Source: Actinomyces glycerinitolerans
GTDB lineage: Bacteria; Actinomycetota; Actinomycetes; Actinomycetales; Actinomycetaceae
Assembly: GCF_900098745.1 (NCBI RefSeq)
Contig: NZ_FQTT01000011.1
Location: forward strand, 68,255 to 132,254
Reading direction: 5' to 3'
Length of the DNA stretch: 64,000 bases
Numbering within the stretch: the stretch's first letter is position 1; every line of letters begins with the position of its first letter. A model generated the notes under the pieces. It ran no database searches, had not been told where the DNA came from, and saw nothing but the letters and a program-made list of their open reading frames with translations. Shown here piece by piece: positions 25,056-33,930 of the stretch. Both the position numbers and the translations under genes were made by a program.

Positions 25056-25793
25056 TCAGTGCTGCTTGAGCAGGCCGGCGGCGGCGTGGTCGACGAGTAC
25101 CAGCGCGTCGGGGTGGTTCTGCATGACGGTGGCCGGCCAGTCGGGGGTGATCTCGCCCTCGACCAGGTGGGCGATGGCCTCGGCCTTGTTGGCGCCGGTG
25201 GCGATCAGCACCAGCTTGCGGGCCTTCATGATGGTGCCGAGTCCCTGGGTCAGGCAGTGGGTGGGGACGGCGTCGATGTCGCCGTCGAAGAAGCGGGCGT
25301 TGTCCGAGCGGGTCTGCTCGGTGAGCACGTCGACGTGGGTGGCGGAGTCCAGCGGCCCGCCGGGCTCGTTGAAGCCGATGTGTCCGTCGGCGCCGATGCC
25401 CAGGATTTGCAGGTCGCAGTATCCGGCGGCCGCCATCTGTGCCTCGTAGTCGGCGCAGGCCTGCTCCAGGTCGTCCGCGAGCGCGTCGGGGCCGTGCAGG
25501 GCGCCGGGGGCCATGTCCACCCGCGAGCGCAGGTTGCGCTCCATGAAGGTGGCGTAGCGCTCGGGGTGTCCCTCGGGCAGGCCGACGTACTCGTCGAGCA
25601 TGAAGCCGGTGACGTCCTTGAAGGAGATGCGGCCTTCCGCGCAGCGGCGGGTGAGCTCGTCGTACAGGGGCAGGGGGCTGGAGCCGGTGGCGGTGCCGAG
25701 GACGGCGTTCGGCTTGTCCTTGAGCAGGGATTCGATGACGTCGGCGGCGCGGGAGGCGATCTCTTCGGCCGTGTCGAGGATGACGAGCTCCAT
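25056..25793 (-). CDS. nagB: glucosamine-6-phosphate deaminase
   Basis: 245 residues. It converts glucosamine-6-phosphate to fructose-6-phosphate and ammonia, the last step of amino-sugar and sialic acid use. Motifs: LGTATGSSPLPLYDEL (about 32-47), FMLDEYVGLP with the catalytic Asp-Glu, GIGADGHIGFNEPGGP and a late AEAIAHLVEGEITPDWPAT. Alone in its transcription unit; nagA is not in the window. It supplies the end of the pathway begun by nanA-nanK-nanE at 29-32 kb. Confidence 0.95.
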   Translation of the reverse strand: MELVILDTAEEIASRAADVIESLLKDKPNAVLGTATGSSPLPLYDELTRRCAEGRISFKDVTGFMLDEYVGLPEGHPERYATFMERNLRSRVDMAPGALHGPDALADDLEQACADYEAQMAAAGYCDLQILGIGADGHIGFNEPGGPLDSATHVDVLTEQTRSDNARFFDGDIDAVPTHCLTQGLGTIMKARKLVLIATGANKAEAIAHLVEGEITPDWPATVMQNHPDALVLVDHAAAGLLKQH

Positions 25794-26064
25794 ATTGGTT
25801 CCTTAGGGTTTTGCTTCCGGCGGCGGACCTAGCGACCTCATCCGTGAGGCCGACGGGCGGCAAGCCCGTGTCGCGCGTCAATGCTACGGCGTGAGGGAAC
25901 GGGTTGCGGGAAGGCGGGCCCTTGAGGTTGGAGCACAATGCACAATGCCGGCGCGAGACCACGTGTCCTACCGACGTCTCCCACTCACGTCTCTGCCACA
26001 CGTACCACTTCCCGCCACACGTACGCGTTTTGGAGCTTTCCCCGGGTTTAGCCCGCGGCGACTG

Positions 26065-27789
26065 TCAGACCGCATCGTGGCCGGGCCAGGAGCGGATGGT
26101 GGCGAGCACGTGCGCGTAGCGCTGGTCCAGCAGACGACCGCCCAGCACCGCTCCGTACCAGGCGGCTCCCCCGCCCCACAGCGCCCCGCCGACCAGCAGC
26201 AACCAGCCCCAGCGCCAGGCCTCCTGCATCACCACGACGATCAGCGGCACCAGGACCGGCAGGCAGACGACGCCGATCACCAGTACTCCCAGCATCTGCA
26301 GCAACGCCACAATGAAGGCGGTACCGGAGGTGCGCGACTTCATGGGGCTCTCCCCCGGCGGGTTCGTCTCATAGGGCAGCAGCACGCTGGTCAGGCTCGA
26401 CCAGGCCAGGGCGACGCCGTACACGCCCAGACCCGCCCCCAGGTAGGCGGGCGCCTCGCGCCAGTTACCGGTGAGCCAGCCGCTCACCAGTATGAGGGTG
26501 GCGAGCAGGGGCAGCTGCCACATGGCCGCCGCGAGCTCCCTGCCCAGTCTGTCGCAGCGGCCGGGCAGCCCGGCAGCCGCATGGGTCCACAGGGCCGTGG
26601 AGTCGAAGGCCAGGTCGTCGTGAATCATCCAGCCGCACAGCAGCGCGATGATCGGCCCGACGACGAATAGCACACCCGGCGCCTGCCCCGGGGAGAAGTC
26701 GACGCCGGTGAGCGTTATGGAGGTCTCCTCGGCGGTGGAGCTCATGACGGTGGAATAGTTGGTGGCGGCCATCCCGGTGAACACCACGACGAGTAGGAGG
26801 GTGGTTGCCACCTGTACCAGGTAACGCGGGTCCGAGCGCCAGTAGCGCAGGCAGCGGGCGGCCACGGCCGCCGTCGGCCCGGAGCTGGCCCGCTCGAGTC
26901 GGCGCTGCCAGGGCAGCACGTCGAGTCCTTCGGCGCCGTCGCCGGCCTCCTCGATCCCACGCGCATGGTAGGCGTGTGAGCGCGTCCGCGTTTGCGCGGG
27001 CCCCGTCATGGCCCGTACCACGACCCGGTGCCAGATCGGGGCCAGGAGCAGCGGCAGCGCCAGGGCGCCCACGGTCAGCACCGCCGCCGTCGCCACGCGC
27101 CCTTGAGCGAGGTAGCCGGGGGCCGCAAGGGCCCAGCCGAAGGGCGTCAGGCCCAACACGCGCGCGATCCTGGCGAGGCCCCCGAACTCCAGTCGCTCCA
27201 TGTCCAGCAGGCTGTTCACCAGGGAGGGCAGCAGTGCGAGTGCCATGACGGCGAAGAAGCCGACGACGGCGAGCAGGTCCCGGCCGCGCCGGGAGGAGAC
27301 TCCCGCGCGCACGACGACACTGCGTCCCAGCAACACACAGGTCGCCAGGGTGGGAGGGGCGAGCAGCAGCGCGAGGATGGCGGCGCCCGCACTCCCGGCC
27401 ACCGCCCAGGTCAGGACCGGGATGAGCAGCACCAACCCGGTGATGATGCCGGGCAGCCCGCAGGCGCCGGCGACCGCCAACCCCGTGCTCAAGGCCCGGG
27501 AGGGCGCCGTCCAGGCCGCGATGGCGCGCGGGTCCAGAGTCGCGTCGACACCCGTGAACAGCAGGGGCACCACCGTCCACCCGATGGTAACCACGGCACC
27601 AAGAGCCCCCGCCACCAGGGTGACGGTTGCGGGATCGAGGCGTCCCAGCGCTACGGCTCCTAGCAGCAGCGGCGCCAGCATCCCCAGTGCGCCGGCGGCC
27701 CCCAGAAGCAGGCCGACGGTGGCCCAGATGTTGTTGCGCAGCGCATTGAGGGTGATCCGCCACCTCAGTTGGACGAGGGTCGCAACCAT
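26065..27789 (-). CDS. ABC transporter permease (exporter type)
   Basis: 574 residues from ATG at 27789 with GAGGAG upstream, overlapping the ATPase gene by 25 bp. About twelve hydrophobic segments in two halves, split by a cytosolic loop (residues about 260-300, TGPAQTRTRSHAYHARGIEEAGDGAEGLDVLPWQRRLERAS). This layout is that of ABC-2-type exporters with both halves in one chain. Substrate unknown: antimicrobial peptide export or lipid handling are possibilities. Confidence 0.8.
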   Translation of the reverse strand: MVATLVQLRWRITLNALRNNIWATVGLLLGAAGALGMLAPLLLGAVALGRLDPATVTLVAGALGAVVTIGWTVVPLLFTGVDATLDPRAIAAWTAPSRALSTGLAVAGACGLPGIITGLVLLIPVLTWAVAGSAGAAILALLLAPPTLATCVLLGRSVVVRAGVSSRRGRDLLAVVGFFAVMALALLPSLVNSLLDMERLEFGGLARIARVLGLTPFGWALAAPGYLAQGRVATAAVLTVGALALPLLLAPIWHRVVVRAMTGPAQTRTRSHAYHARGIEEAGDGAEGLDVLPWQRRLERASSGPTAAVAARCLRYWRSDPRYLVQVATTLLLVVVFTGMAATNYSTVMSSTAEETSITLTGVDFSPGQAPGVLFVVGPIIALLCGWMIHDDLAFDSTALWTHAAAGLPGRCDRLGRELAAAMWQLPLLATLILVSGWLTGNWREAPAYLGAGLGVYGVALAWSSLTSVLLPYETNPPGESPMKSRTSGTAFIVALLQMLGVLVIGVVCLPVLVPLIVVVMQEAWRWGWLLLVGGALWGGGAAWYGAVLGGRLLDQRYAHVLATIRSWPGHDAV

Positions 27790-28577
27790 GACAACTCCTC
27801 CTGCGACACCTGCGCTCCCACGAGCTGGGCGAAGCGGTCCTCCAGGTCGGCGCCCGCGGCCACTTCGGCGGTGGTGCCCGCCGCGACGACGCGGCCCCGA
27901 TCGATGATCGCCACGTGCGTGCACAGACGCTGCACCGTGGCCATGACGTGGCTGGAGATGACGACGGTGCCGCCGGCGGCGGCGAAGTCGGTGAGGATCT
28001 TCTGGATCGTCTTGGCGGAGATGGGGTCGACCGCCTCGAAGGGCTCGTCGAGTACGAGCACGCTGGGCGAGTGCACCAGGGCGCAGGCCAGGTGGACCTT
28101 CTTGCGCATGCCGGCGGAGTAGTCGGCCACGAGGGTGGTGCCGGCGTCCCACAGGTCCAGCACGTGCAGCAGTTGCGTGGCACGGGGAACCACGACGTCG
28201 CGGGGCATGCCGCGCAGCAGGCCGGAGTAGGTGACCAGTTCCAGGCCGCTCAGGCGGTCGAAGGTGCGCAACCCGTCGGGCAGCACGCCGAGCAGGGCCT
28301 TCGCGCGGGCGGGCTCGGCCCATACGTCCACGCCGTGGACCAGGGCGCGTCCGGAATCGGGTAGCAGCAGGCCGGTCGCTATGGACAGCGTGGTGGTCTT
28401 GCCCGCCCCGTTGGGGCCGACGATGCCGTAGAGGCTGCCGGCGGGAATGGCCAGGGAGAGCAGGTTGACGGCGATCTTTGGGCCGAAGGCCTTCGCCAGG
28501 GAGTCGAGAAACAGGGCGGGGCAGGGGCCGGGGACGGCGGGCCCACCCGGGGGCGGGAGCGGCGACGGGGCGGTCAT
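27765..28577 (-). CDS. ABC transporter ATP-binding protein
   Basis: 270 residues from ATG at 28577. Walker A GPNGAGKTT (about 54-62), signature YSAGMRKK (about 152, a C-loop variant in place of LSGGQ), Walker B VLVLDEPFEAVDP, H-loop ISSHVMATV. The proline-rich first 20 residues are disordered. The variant signature is usual for ABC-2 exporter ATPases. It forms a two-gene exporter with the overlapping permease. Confidence 0.9.
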   Translation of the reverse strand: MTAPSPLPPPGGPAVPGPCPALFLDSLAKAFGPKIAVNLLSLAIPAGSLYGIVGPNGAGKTTTLSIATGLLLPDSGRALVHGVDVWAEPARAKALLGVLPDGLRTFDRLSGLELVTYSGLLRGMPRDVVVPRATQLLHVLDLWDAGTTLVADYSAGMRKKVHLACALVHSPSVLVLDEPFEAVDPISAKTIQKILTDFAAAGGTVVISSHVMATVQRLCTHVAIIDRGRVVAAGTTAEVAAGADLEDRFAQLVGAQVSQEELSWLRPSSN

Positions 28578-28721
28578 GACTCGAAGGTATCGGGGCTGGC
28601 GCAGGCCTCGGCTCATCCGGCAGGAGGAACCCGGTCCCGGACCGTCACAGGGACCGGCCTCGGCAGGCAACAAGTGCGGGTCTCGGTGAGGGGGCAGGGG
28701 TGGCAGGGAACGGGTACAACG

Positions 28722-28754
28722 AAGGCGCGCCGCCCGTGTAGGACGACGCGCCTT
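28722..28754 (-). terminator. terminator after hup
   Basis: Stem AAGGCGCG/CGCGCCTT of 8 bp, about 60 bp after the hup stop. Confidence 0.5.
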
Positions 28755-28814
28755 ATCCGTTGGCTTCCGCGGGCCGCCGTTGGCGGGCCCGCACGCCCCG
28801 GGTTCCCTAGGGGG

Positions 28815-29099
28815 TCACTTGCCGGAGGCGGCCTTCTTCAGGGCGGAGCCGGCGGTCAGCTTCACGCCGTAGCCGGCCGGGATCTGGATCTCCTCGCCGG
28901 TGCGGGGGTTGCGACCGGTACGAGCGGCGCGCTCGACGCGCTCGACACCCATCAGGCCCGTGATCTTGACGGCCTCGCCCTTGGTGACGTTCTCAACGAG
29001 GACGTCCTGGAAGGCGCCGAGGAAGGCGTCGGCGTCGGTCTTGGTCAGGCCGGCCTTCTCAGCGATGGCGGCAATGAGCTCGGTGCGGTTGATGGACAT
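28815..29099 (-). CDS. hup: HU-family DNA-binding protein
   Basis: 94 residues from ATG at 29099, GAGAGG upstream. The canonical HU fold: NRTELIAAIAEKAGLTKTDADAFLGAFQDVL (helices 1-2), VKITGLMGVERVERAARTGRNPRTGEEIQIPAGYGVKLTAGSALK with the GRNP(R)TGE DNA-binding arm containing the intercalating proline. It lacks the long lysine/alanine tail of mycobacterial HupB. Single gene with its own terminator. Confidence 0.95.
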   Translation of the reverse strand: MSINRTELIAAIAEKAGLTKTDADAFLGAFQDVLVENVTKGEAVKITGLMGVERVERAARTGRNPRTGEEIQIPAGYGVKLTAGSALKKAASGK

Positions 29100-29295
29100 G
29101 TATCTGCCTCTCGGTTGGTGATTTGGACGTCTAGGTGACGGTTGGGCACCTTGGAGCGGTGCCGCTGGCCGTAACGCTATGCATAAATGGGGCGATTTGT
29201 CAGATACGACGGCGTTTTCCTCGGCGTGGCGTACCGTTTTGTGGCCCACAACAAACACTTCGGCCGCACTCGTCACACGCGCCCCACGGGTCCCG

Positions 29296-29985
29296 TCATC
29301 GGTGGGCGACGGCGTCGACGAACCAGGAGGTGATGGTCGTCGGGTGGGTGATGGCGGTACCGACGACGACGGCGAAGGCGCCGTGGTCCATGGCGGCTGC
29401 CGCCTGGGCGGGGGTGTGCACTCGTCCCTCGACCACCAGCGGCACCTGCGCGATCGCCGCCACCTGGTCCACCAGCTCCAGGTCCGGCCCGGTGGTGGGG
29501 GGACGCTCACCGGTGTAGCCGGCCAGGGTGGTGCCCAGGATGTCGGCGCCGGCGTCCTGGGCGGCTCGGGCGTCGTCCAGGCTGCCGCAGTCGGCCATGA
29601 CCAGCACGCCCGGGCGGGCGGCCTTGAGTGCGGTGATCGTCTGGGCGAGGCTGCGTCCGTCCGGGCGTGGACGGCGGGTTCCGTCCAGGGCGACGATCTG
29701 CGCGCCGGTGGCGGCCACGGCGATCGCGTGGGTGAGGGTCGGGGTGATGAACACCCCGCCCGCACCGTCCTTCCACAGTCCGATGACGGGCACGTCCACG
29801 TGCTGGGTGATCAGGGCCAGGTCGGCCAGTCCCTGGGCGCGGATGCCGACGGCGCCGCCGGCGACGCAGGCCTGGGCGACCTGGTCCATGGTGCGGGGAT
29901 CGCGCATGGGCTCGCCGGGATAGGCCTGCGCGGAGGCGATCAGTCCGCCGCGCAGACGCTCGAGTACGGGGTCAAGAGTGGTCAT
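29296..29985 (-). CDS. nanE: N-acetylmannosamine-6-phosphate 2-epimerase
   Basis: 229 residues from ATG at 29985, with AGGAGG upstream. It epimerises ManNAc-6-P to GlcNAc-6-P. TIM-barrel motifs: GGLIASAQAYPGEPMRDP at the start, GAVGIRAQGLADL, PVIGLWKDG with the conserved lysine, GAQIVALDGTRRPRPDG, VMADCGSLDDA, GADILGTTLAGYTG and the phosphate-binding end VVEGRVHTPAQAAAAMDHGAFAVVVGTAITHP. Last gene of the nanA-nanK-nanE unit. Confidence 0.93.
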   Translation of the reverse strand: MTTLDPVLERLRGGLIASAQAYPGEPMRDPRTMDQVAQACVAGGAVGIRAQGLADLALITQHVDVPVIGLWKDGAGGVFITPTLTHAIAVAATGAQIVALDGTRRPRPDGRSLAQTITALKAARPGVLVMADCGSLDDARAAQDAGADILGTTLAGYTGERPPTTGPDLELVDQVAAIAQVPLVVEGRVHTPAQAAAAMDHGAFAVVVGTAITHPTTITSWFVDAVAHR

Positions 29986-30026
29986 GGTGCCTCCTGATTC
30001 GCGCAGGTGTTTTGCGGTGGGTGGGC

Positions 30027-31058
30027 TCAGCGGGCGTCCGCCAGGCGTTGGGCGGCCTGGTGGGCGGCGCCGACGATGGGCGCCGTCGTGCCCAGGGCGG
30101 CGGGCAGCAGCTGCAGCTCCGTGGCTACCGGCTCGACCAACTCGCGGCGCACGGTCTCGCGCAGCGGCTCCCACCACAGCGGCCCGGAGCGGGCCAGCCC
30201 GCCGGAGATGATGACCCGGTCGGGGTCCAGGACGGTGACGACGCCGGCGATGGCCTGCCCCAGGGCGGTGGCGGCCTCGCGGTACAGGCGGCGGGCGTCG
30301 GGGTCACCGGCGCGAGCCAGGCGCTCCACGGCGAGCGCGCCGGTCACGTCCTGGGCGCCGGTGGCCTCGCAGAAGCGGCGGGCGATCTGCGGGCCGGCGG
30401 CGACGGCCTCGAGGTGGCCGGGGCGCCCACAGCTGCACCGCTCCCCCGCCGCCAGGGCGCTGGGCATGTGCCCCAGCTCCCCGGCCAGGCCGTGCGCCCC
30501 GTGGTGGACGCGCCCGTCCAGCACCACCGCCCCGCCCACGCCGGTGCCGACGGCGACGACCAGCGCGCAGGCGGCCCCGGCCCCGGCCCCGATCCAGGCC
30601 TCGCCGGCGGCGTAGGCATTGACGTCGTTGTCGACGTGCACCGCGGGCGCCCCGCCGTCCGGGCCGTGCAGGCCGGCTGCCTCCAGGCGCGCGGCCACGC
30701 CGCCGGCGATGTCGGTGCCCGCCCAGTCGGCGATGGCGTCGGTGGCGGAGATGACCGTGCCGCGCTCGGCGTCGATCACTCCCGCCGAGCCGATGCCGAC
30801 CGCCGCCACCGGGCCGGGGCGCCGGGACGTCGGCGCGCCCGGGCCGTCGTCGGCGACGGCCACGATGAGGCCGGCGATGGCGTCGAGCATGGCGGCCGGA
30901 CCGGCATGGGCGGGGGTGGGCACCTCCCGCACGCCCCCGCGCAGGGCGCCGTCGGGGGCGACGCGGGCGGCGGCGATCTTGGTGCCGCCCACGTCCACGC
31001 CGATCAGGTCCTCCGCGGTCGCGACCGGGCGGTCGGCCGGGCCGGCGACGGCGGGCAT
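30027..31058 (-). CDS. nanK: ROK-family N-acetylmannosamine kinase
   Basis: 343 residues from ATG at 31058, one base after the nanA stop. It phosphorylates ManNAc with ATP. ROK features: DVGGTKIAAARVAPDG (phosphate-1, about 21-36), VHVDNDVNAYAAGEAWIG, GTGVGGAVVLDGRVHHGAHGLAGELGHMP, then the zinc site CSCGRPGHLEAVAAG, here with the first His and later cysteines reduced to a CxCGxxGH form. Assignment to ManNAc rather than glucose rests on the neighbours nanA and nanE. Confidence 0.88.
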   Translation of the reverse strand: MPAVAGPADRPVATAEDLIGVDVGGTKIAAARVAPDGALRGGVREVPTPAHAGPAAMLDAIAGLIVAVADDGPGAPTSRRPGPVAAVGIGSAGVIDAERGTVISATDAIADWAGTDIAGGVAARLEAAGLHGPDGGAPAVHVDNDVNAYAAGEAWIGAGAGAACALVVAVGTGVGGAVVLDGRVHHGAHGLAGELGHMPSALAAGERCSCGRPGHLEAVAAGPQIARRFCEATGAQDVTGALAVERLARAGDPDARRLYREAATALGQAIAGVVTVLDPDRVIISGGLARSGPLWWEPLRETVRRELVEPVATELQLLPAALGTTAPIVGAAHQAAQRLADAR

Positions 31059-31059
31059 C

Positions 31060-31977
31060 TCAGATCAGCCCCTGGGCGCGGGCGATCGCCAGCACGCCGT
31101 CGCGGGCCTCGCCGTCCAGGGCCCGCACCGGGAAGGCCATGTCATTGGTGTCGATGGTGCCCTGGGCGGCCATGACGGTCTTGAAGGCGCCGATGCCGGT
31201 GGCGTCGCCGGAGCGGCCGCGCGGCACGTAGACGATCTCGAAGCCCGCGCACAGCTGGTCCTGAAGGTCGCGAGCCACGGCCCAGTTTCCGGCCTGGGCG
31301 GCCTCCCACAGCGCCACGTAGCGGCCGGGGTCCACGTTGCCGTATCCGGGCACGCAACCGTCCCCACCCAGCAGCAGCGTGCCGTCCACCACGCACTCGT
31401 GACCGGAGAGCACGGCCAGCGGGTGACCGGCGGCGGCGTTGGCGGCCACCAGCCGGCGGAAGCCGACGTCGTCGCCGGAGGAGTCCTTGACGCCGGCGAG
31501 CACGCCCTCCTTGCCCAGGGCCACGAGCAGGTCGCGGCCCAGCTTCTTGCCGTTCAGGCGCACCGGCACGTCATAGGCCAGCAGCGGCACGTTCAGCGCG
31601 GCGGCAATGGCGCGGAAGTGGTCGGCGATCTCGGCGGCGTCGTTGATCGCGTAGAAGGGGCAGGTGGCGACGACGGCGTCGACGCCGAGCACCTCGGCCC
31701 GCCTGGCCTGCTCGATGACCCGGTGCGCGGTGGTGTCGATGGCGCCGGCCAGCACGGGCACGCGCCCGGCGGCCCGCTCGACGACGGTGGCGATGACGGC
31801 GTCGCGCTGGGAGTCGGTCAGGTAGGCGACCTCGCCGGAGGAGCCGCCGACGAACAGGCCGTGCACGCCGGAGGAGATGAGGAAGTCGACGGTGCGGCCG
31901 AGGGAGTCCAGGTCGATCTCGCCGTGGTTGAAGGGGGTGACGACCGGCGGTATGACGCCGGTGAAGCGGATGTCCAT
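31060..31977 (-). CDS. nanA: N-acetylneuraminate lyase (DapA/NanA family)
   Basis: 305 residues from ATG at 31977. It splits Neu5Ac into ManNAc and pyruvate through a Schiff base. Family motifs: GVIPPVVTPFN, GLFVGGSSGEVAYLT (about 41-55), VLAGAIDTTAHRVIEQARRAEVLGVDAVVATCPFY, LLAYDVPVRL and the Schiff-base lysine in AGVKDSSGD. The dihydrodipicolinate synthase relatives share these, but linkage to nanK and nanE and to a sialidase settles the role. A NanR-type operator lies 30 bp upstream. Confidence 0.88.
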   Translation of the reverse strand: MDIRFTGVIPPVVTPFNHGEIDLDSLGRTVDFLISSGVHGLFVGGSSGEVAYLTDSQRDAVIATVVERAAGRVPVLAGAIDTTAHRVIEQARRAEVLGVDAVVATCPFYAINDAAEIADHFRAIAAALNVPLLAYDVPVRLNGKKLGRDLLVALGKEGVLAGVKDSSGDDVGFRRLVAANAAAGHPLAVLSGHECVVDGTLLLGGDGCVPGYGNVDPGRYVALWEAAQAGNWAVARDLQDQLCAGFEIVYVPRGRSGDATGIGAFKTVMAAQGTIDTNDMAFPVRALDGEARDGVLAIARAQGLI

Positions 31978-32006
31978 GTAAAGCTCTCTCCATTGAAAAT
32001 TGATCG

Positions 32007-32019
32007 GACGTCTGATGTC
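32007..32019. promoter_or_regulatory. predicted NanR operator before nanA
   Basis: GACGTCTGATGTC, one mismatch from the palindrome GACATCTGATGTC; it is followed by TGTTG and preceded by TGATCG as at the nanR-side sites. Confidence 0.65.
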
Positions 32020-32133
32020 TGTTGTAAGTGTGCCAGATATGGAGCGCGCACGCCACCCACCGCCGCATCCGAGCGCTCCGATACGGATGGCGCGCCGGGC
32101 CCGGAGCAGCGTGCGCACCGAGCGACGGGGCGG

Positions 32134-32970
32134 TTACTTCACCGACCCTTCCGACAGTCCGCCGGCGATGTGCTTCTGGATCAGCATGAAGAACACCACC
32201 GAGGGGACGATGACGATCACCGAGGCGGCCATCATGGCGCCCCAGTCGAGTACCTCCGATCCCTGCAAGGAATACAGGCCAACGGCGACGGGCATCTTGT
32301 CGGAGTCCGTGATGAACAGCAGAGCGTAGAGGAACTCGTTGAAGGTGTTGATGAAGGTGTACACGGCGGTGGCGACGATTCCCGGCATGATGATGGGGAC
32401 CGAGATCTGCCAGAAGACTCTGAACCTGCTGGCGCCGTCGACGGCGGCCGCCTCCTCTATCCCGATCGGAACCGTCTGGAAGAAGCCGATGAGCATCCAG
32501 ATCGCGTACGGGATGGAGAACGACAGGTAGGCGATCACCAGGCCAACGTAGCTGTTCATGAGTCCGAGCTTGACCATCGTGACGGTGTACGGAATGGCCA
32601 GCAGGATCGGAGGGAACATGTAGGTGCTGATGAGGAGCTTGGTGAGCTGCCGCCCGACGCGGGGGAAGAACCGGACAATGCCGTAGGCGCCGAGCAGCGA
32701 GACCAAGACGGCGATGACCGTGGAGCAGCCGGCGATGAGCAGCGAGTTCTTCAGGTTCCTGAGGAAGCCGATCTCGGTGACGACCTTTCGGTAGTGCTCC
32801 AGCGTCGGAGACGAGGAGAACAGCTGCAGCGGGTTCTGGGCCAGTTCACCGGAGGTCTTGAATGAGGAGGTGATGACCCACAGCAGCGGGAACACCGCAA
32901 TGAATGACGCAACAGTGAGCAGCGCATAGACACCTGCTACTCCCCACCGACTCTGACCAACGCGACGCAT
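32134..32970 (-). CDS. sugar ABC transporter permease (CUT1, MalG-like)
   Basis: 278 residues with six membrane segments. The EAA loop that docks with the ATPase is EEAAAVDGASRFRVFWQISVPIIMPG (about 178-203). It begins 3 bp after the partner permease and ends the binding protein-permease-permease set. It lies between a sialidase gene and nanA, so a sialic acid-containing or sialidase-released sugar is the probable cargo. No ATPase is coded nearby; CUT1 importers in actinobacteria often share one multitask ATPase (MsiK type). Confidence 0.9.
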   Translation of the reverse strand: MRRVGQSRWGVAGVYALLTVASFIAVFPLLWVITSSFKTSGELAQNPLQLFSSSPTLEHYRKVVTEIGFLRNLKNSLLIAGCSTVIAVLVSLLGAYGIVRFFPRVGRQLTKLLISTYMFPPILLAIPYTVTMVKLGLMNSYVGLVIAYLSFSIPYAIWMLIGFFQTVPIGIEEAAAVDGASRFRVFWQISVPIIMPGIVATAVYTFINTFNEFLYALLFITDSDKMPVAVGLYSLQGSEVLDWGAMMAASVIVIVPSVVFFMLIQKHIAGGLSEGSVK

Positions 32971-32973
32971 GGC

Positions 32974-33861
32974 TCAGCCCCTTTCTCGATTCCAACGGTT
33001 CATGATCTTGAAGGCGCCCACCGCAACCAGTAGCAGGAAGACCAGCAGAAGCACGGTGACGGTAGAGGCGACTCCGAGCTGCCGCAGGTTCCACCCCTCC
33101 TGATAGGCGAAGATCGGCAGGGTGGTCGTTCTGTTGCCCGGCCCGCCGCCGGTCAACAGGAACAGCATGTCGAAATTGTTGAAGATCCAGATCACACGGA
33201 GGATCACCAACAGGGCGATGACCTCCCGGATGTGGGTCAGGGTTATGAAGCGGAAGCGCTGCCACCCCGTGGCGCCGTCAACCATTGCGGCCTCGTACTG
33301 CTCCTGGGGAATCGTCTTGAGTGCAGAGAGGATGTTCACCATGAACATCGGTGTACCGAACCAGACGTTGATGGCCAGCACCACCCAGAACGTGAAGCTC
33401 GGGTTTCCCAGGAGAGCGATGTTCGCCTCCGTCAGCCCCGAGGCCGTCAGGAGATTCGGGACGACGCCATAGACGTCGTTGAGGATCCACTTCCACGCGA
33501 AGGCGGTGATGATGGCGGGAAACGCCCAGGGGACGATCAGCAGGGTCCGAAACAGGGCCGATCCCCTCGGTACGCGGTCCAGAGCGAGGGCGAGGATCAG
33601 GCCGGTGAACAGCTGGAACACGATCGACAGAGCCGTCCACTTGATGGAGACGCCGAAGGCGTTCCAGTAGTCCGACGACGTCAGGACGGCCAGGTAGTTC
33701 TTGAGCCCGACGACGTCGTAACTCGTGCGCAGGAGATGCTTGTCGGTGAATGAGAACCAGATGCTCGAGAGCACCGGGTAGATGAGCAGCGCGAGCACCA
33801 CGACTATCGATGGGGCTACGAAGGCGATGCCAGTCCAGTTGAGTTGTTTGATGCGATTCAT
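32974..33861 (-). CDS. sugar ABC transporter permease (CUT1, MalF-like)
   Basis: 295 residues from ATG at 33861 with GGAG close upstream; a longer frame to 33915 is unlikely. Six membrane segments, with WTGIAFVAPSIVVVLALLIYPVLSSIWFSF first, and the EAA-type loop YEAAMVDGATGWQRFRFITLTHIR (about 209-232). Forms the heterodimeric channel with the following permease. Confidence 0.9.
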   Translation of the reverse strand: MNRIKQLNWTGIAFVAPSIVVVLALLIYPVLSSIWFSFTDKHLLRTSYDVVGLKNYLAVLTSSDYWNAFGVSIKWTALSIVFQLFTGLILALALDRVPRGSALFRTLLIVPWAFPAIITAFAWKWILNDVYGVVPNLLTASGLTEANIALLGNPSFTFWVVLAINVWFGTPMFMVNILSALKTIPQEQYEAAMVDGATGWQRFRFITLTHIREVIALLVILRVIWIFNNFDMLFLLTGGGPGNRTTTLPIFAYQEGWNLRQLGVASTVTVLLLVFLLLVAVGAFKIMNRWNRERG

Positions 33862-33930
33862 AGTCTCCGCTCCCGTCGGTGGTGGCGGGTGGGATGCACC
33901 CGCCACCACCTTCATGAGTCGGCTGCCGGC

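Noticed and set aside
29120..29142. GGACGTC before hup as a further NanR site
   Set aside because: Only the left half matches GACATCTGATGTC; the right half is absent and hup has no link to sialic acid.
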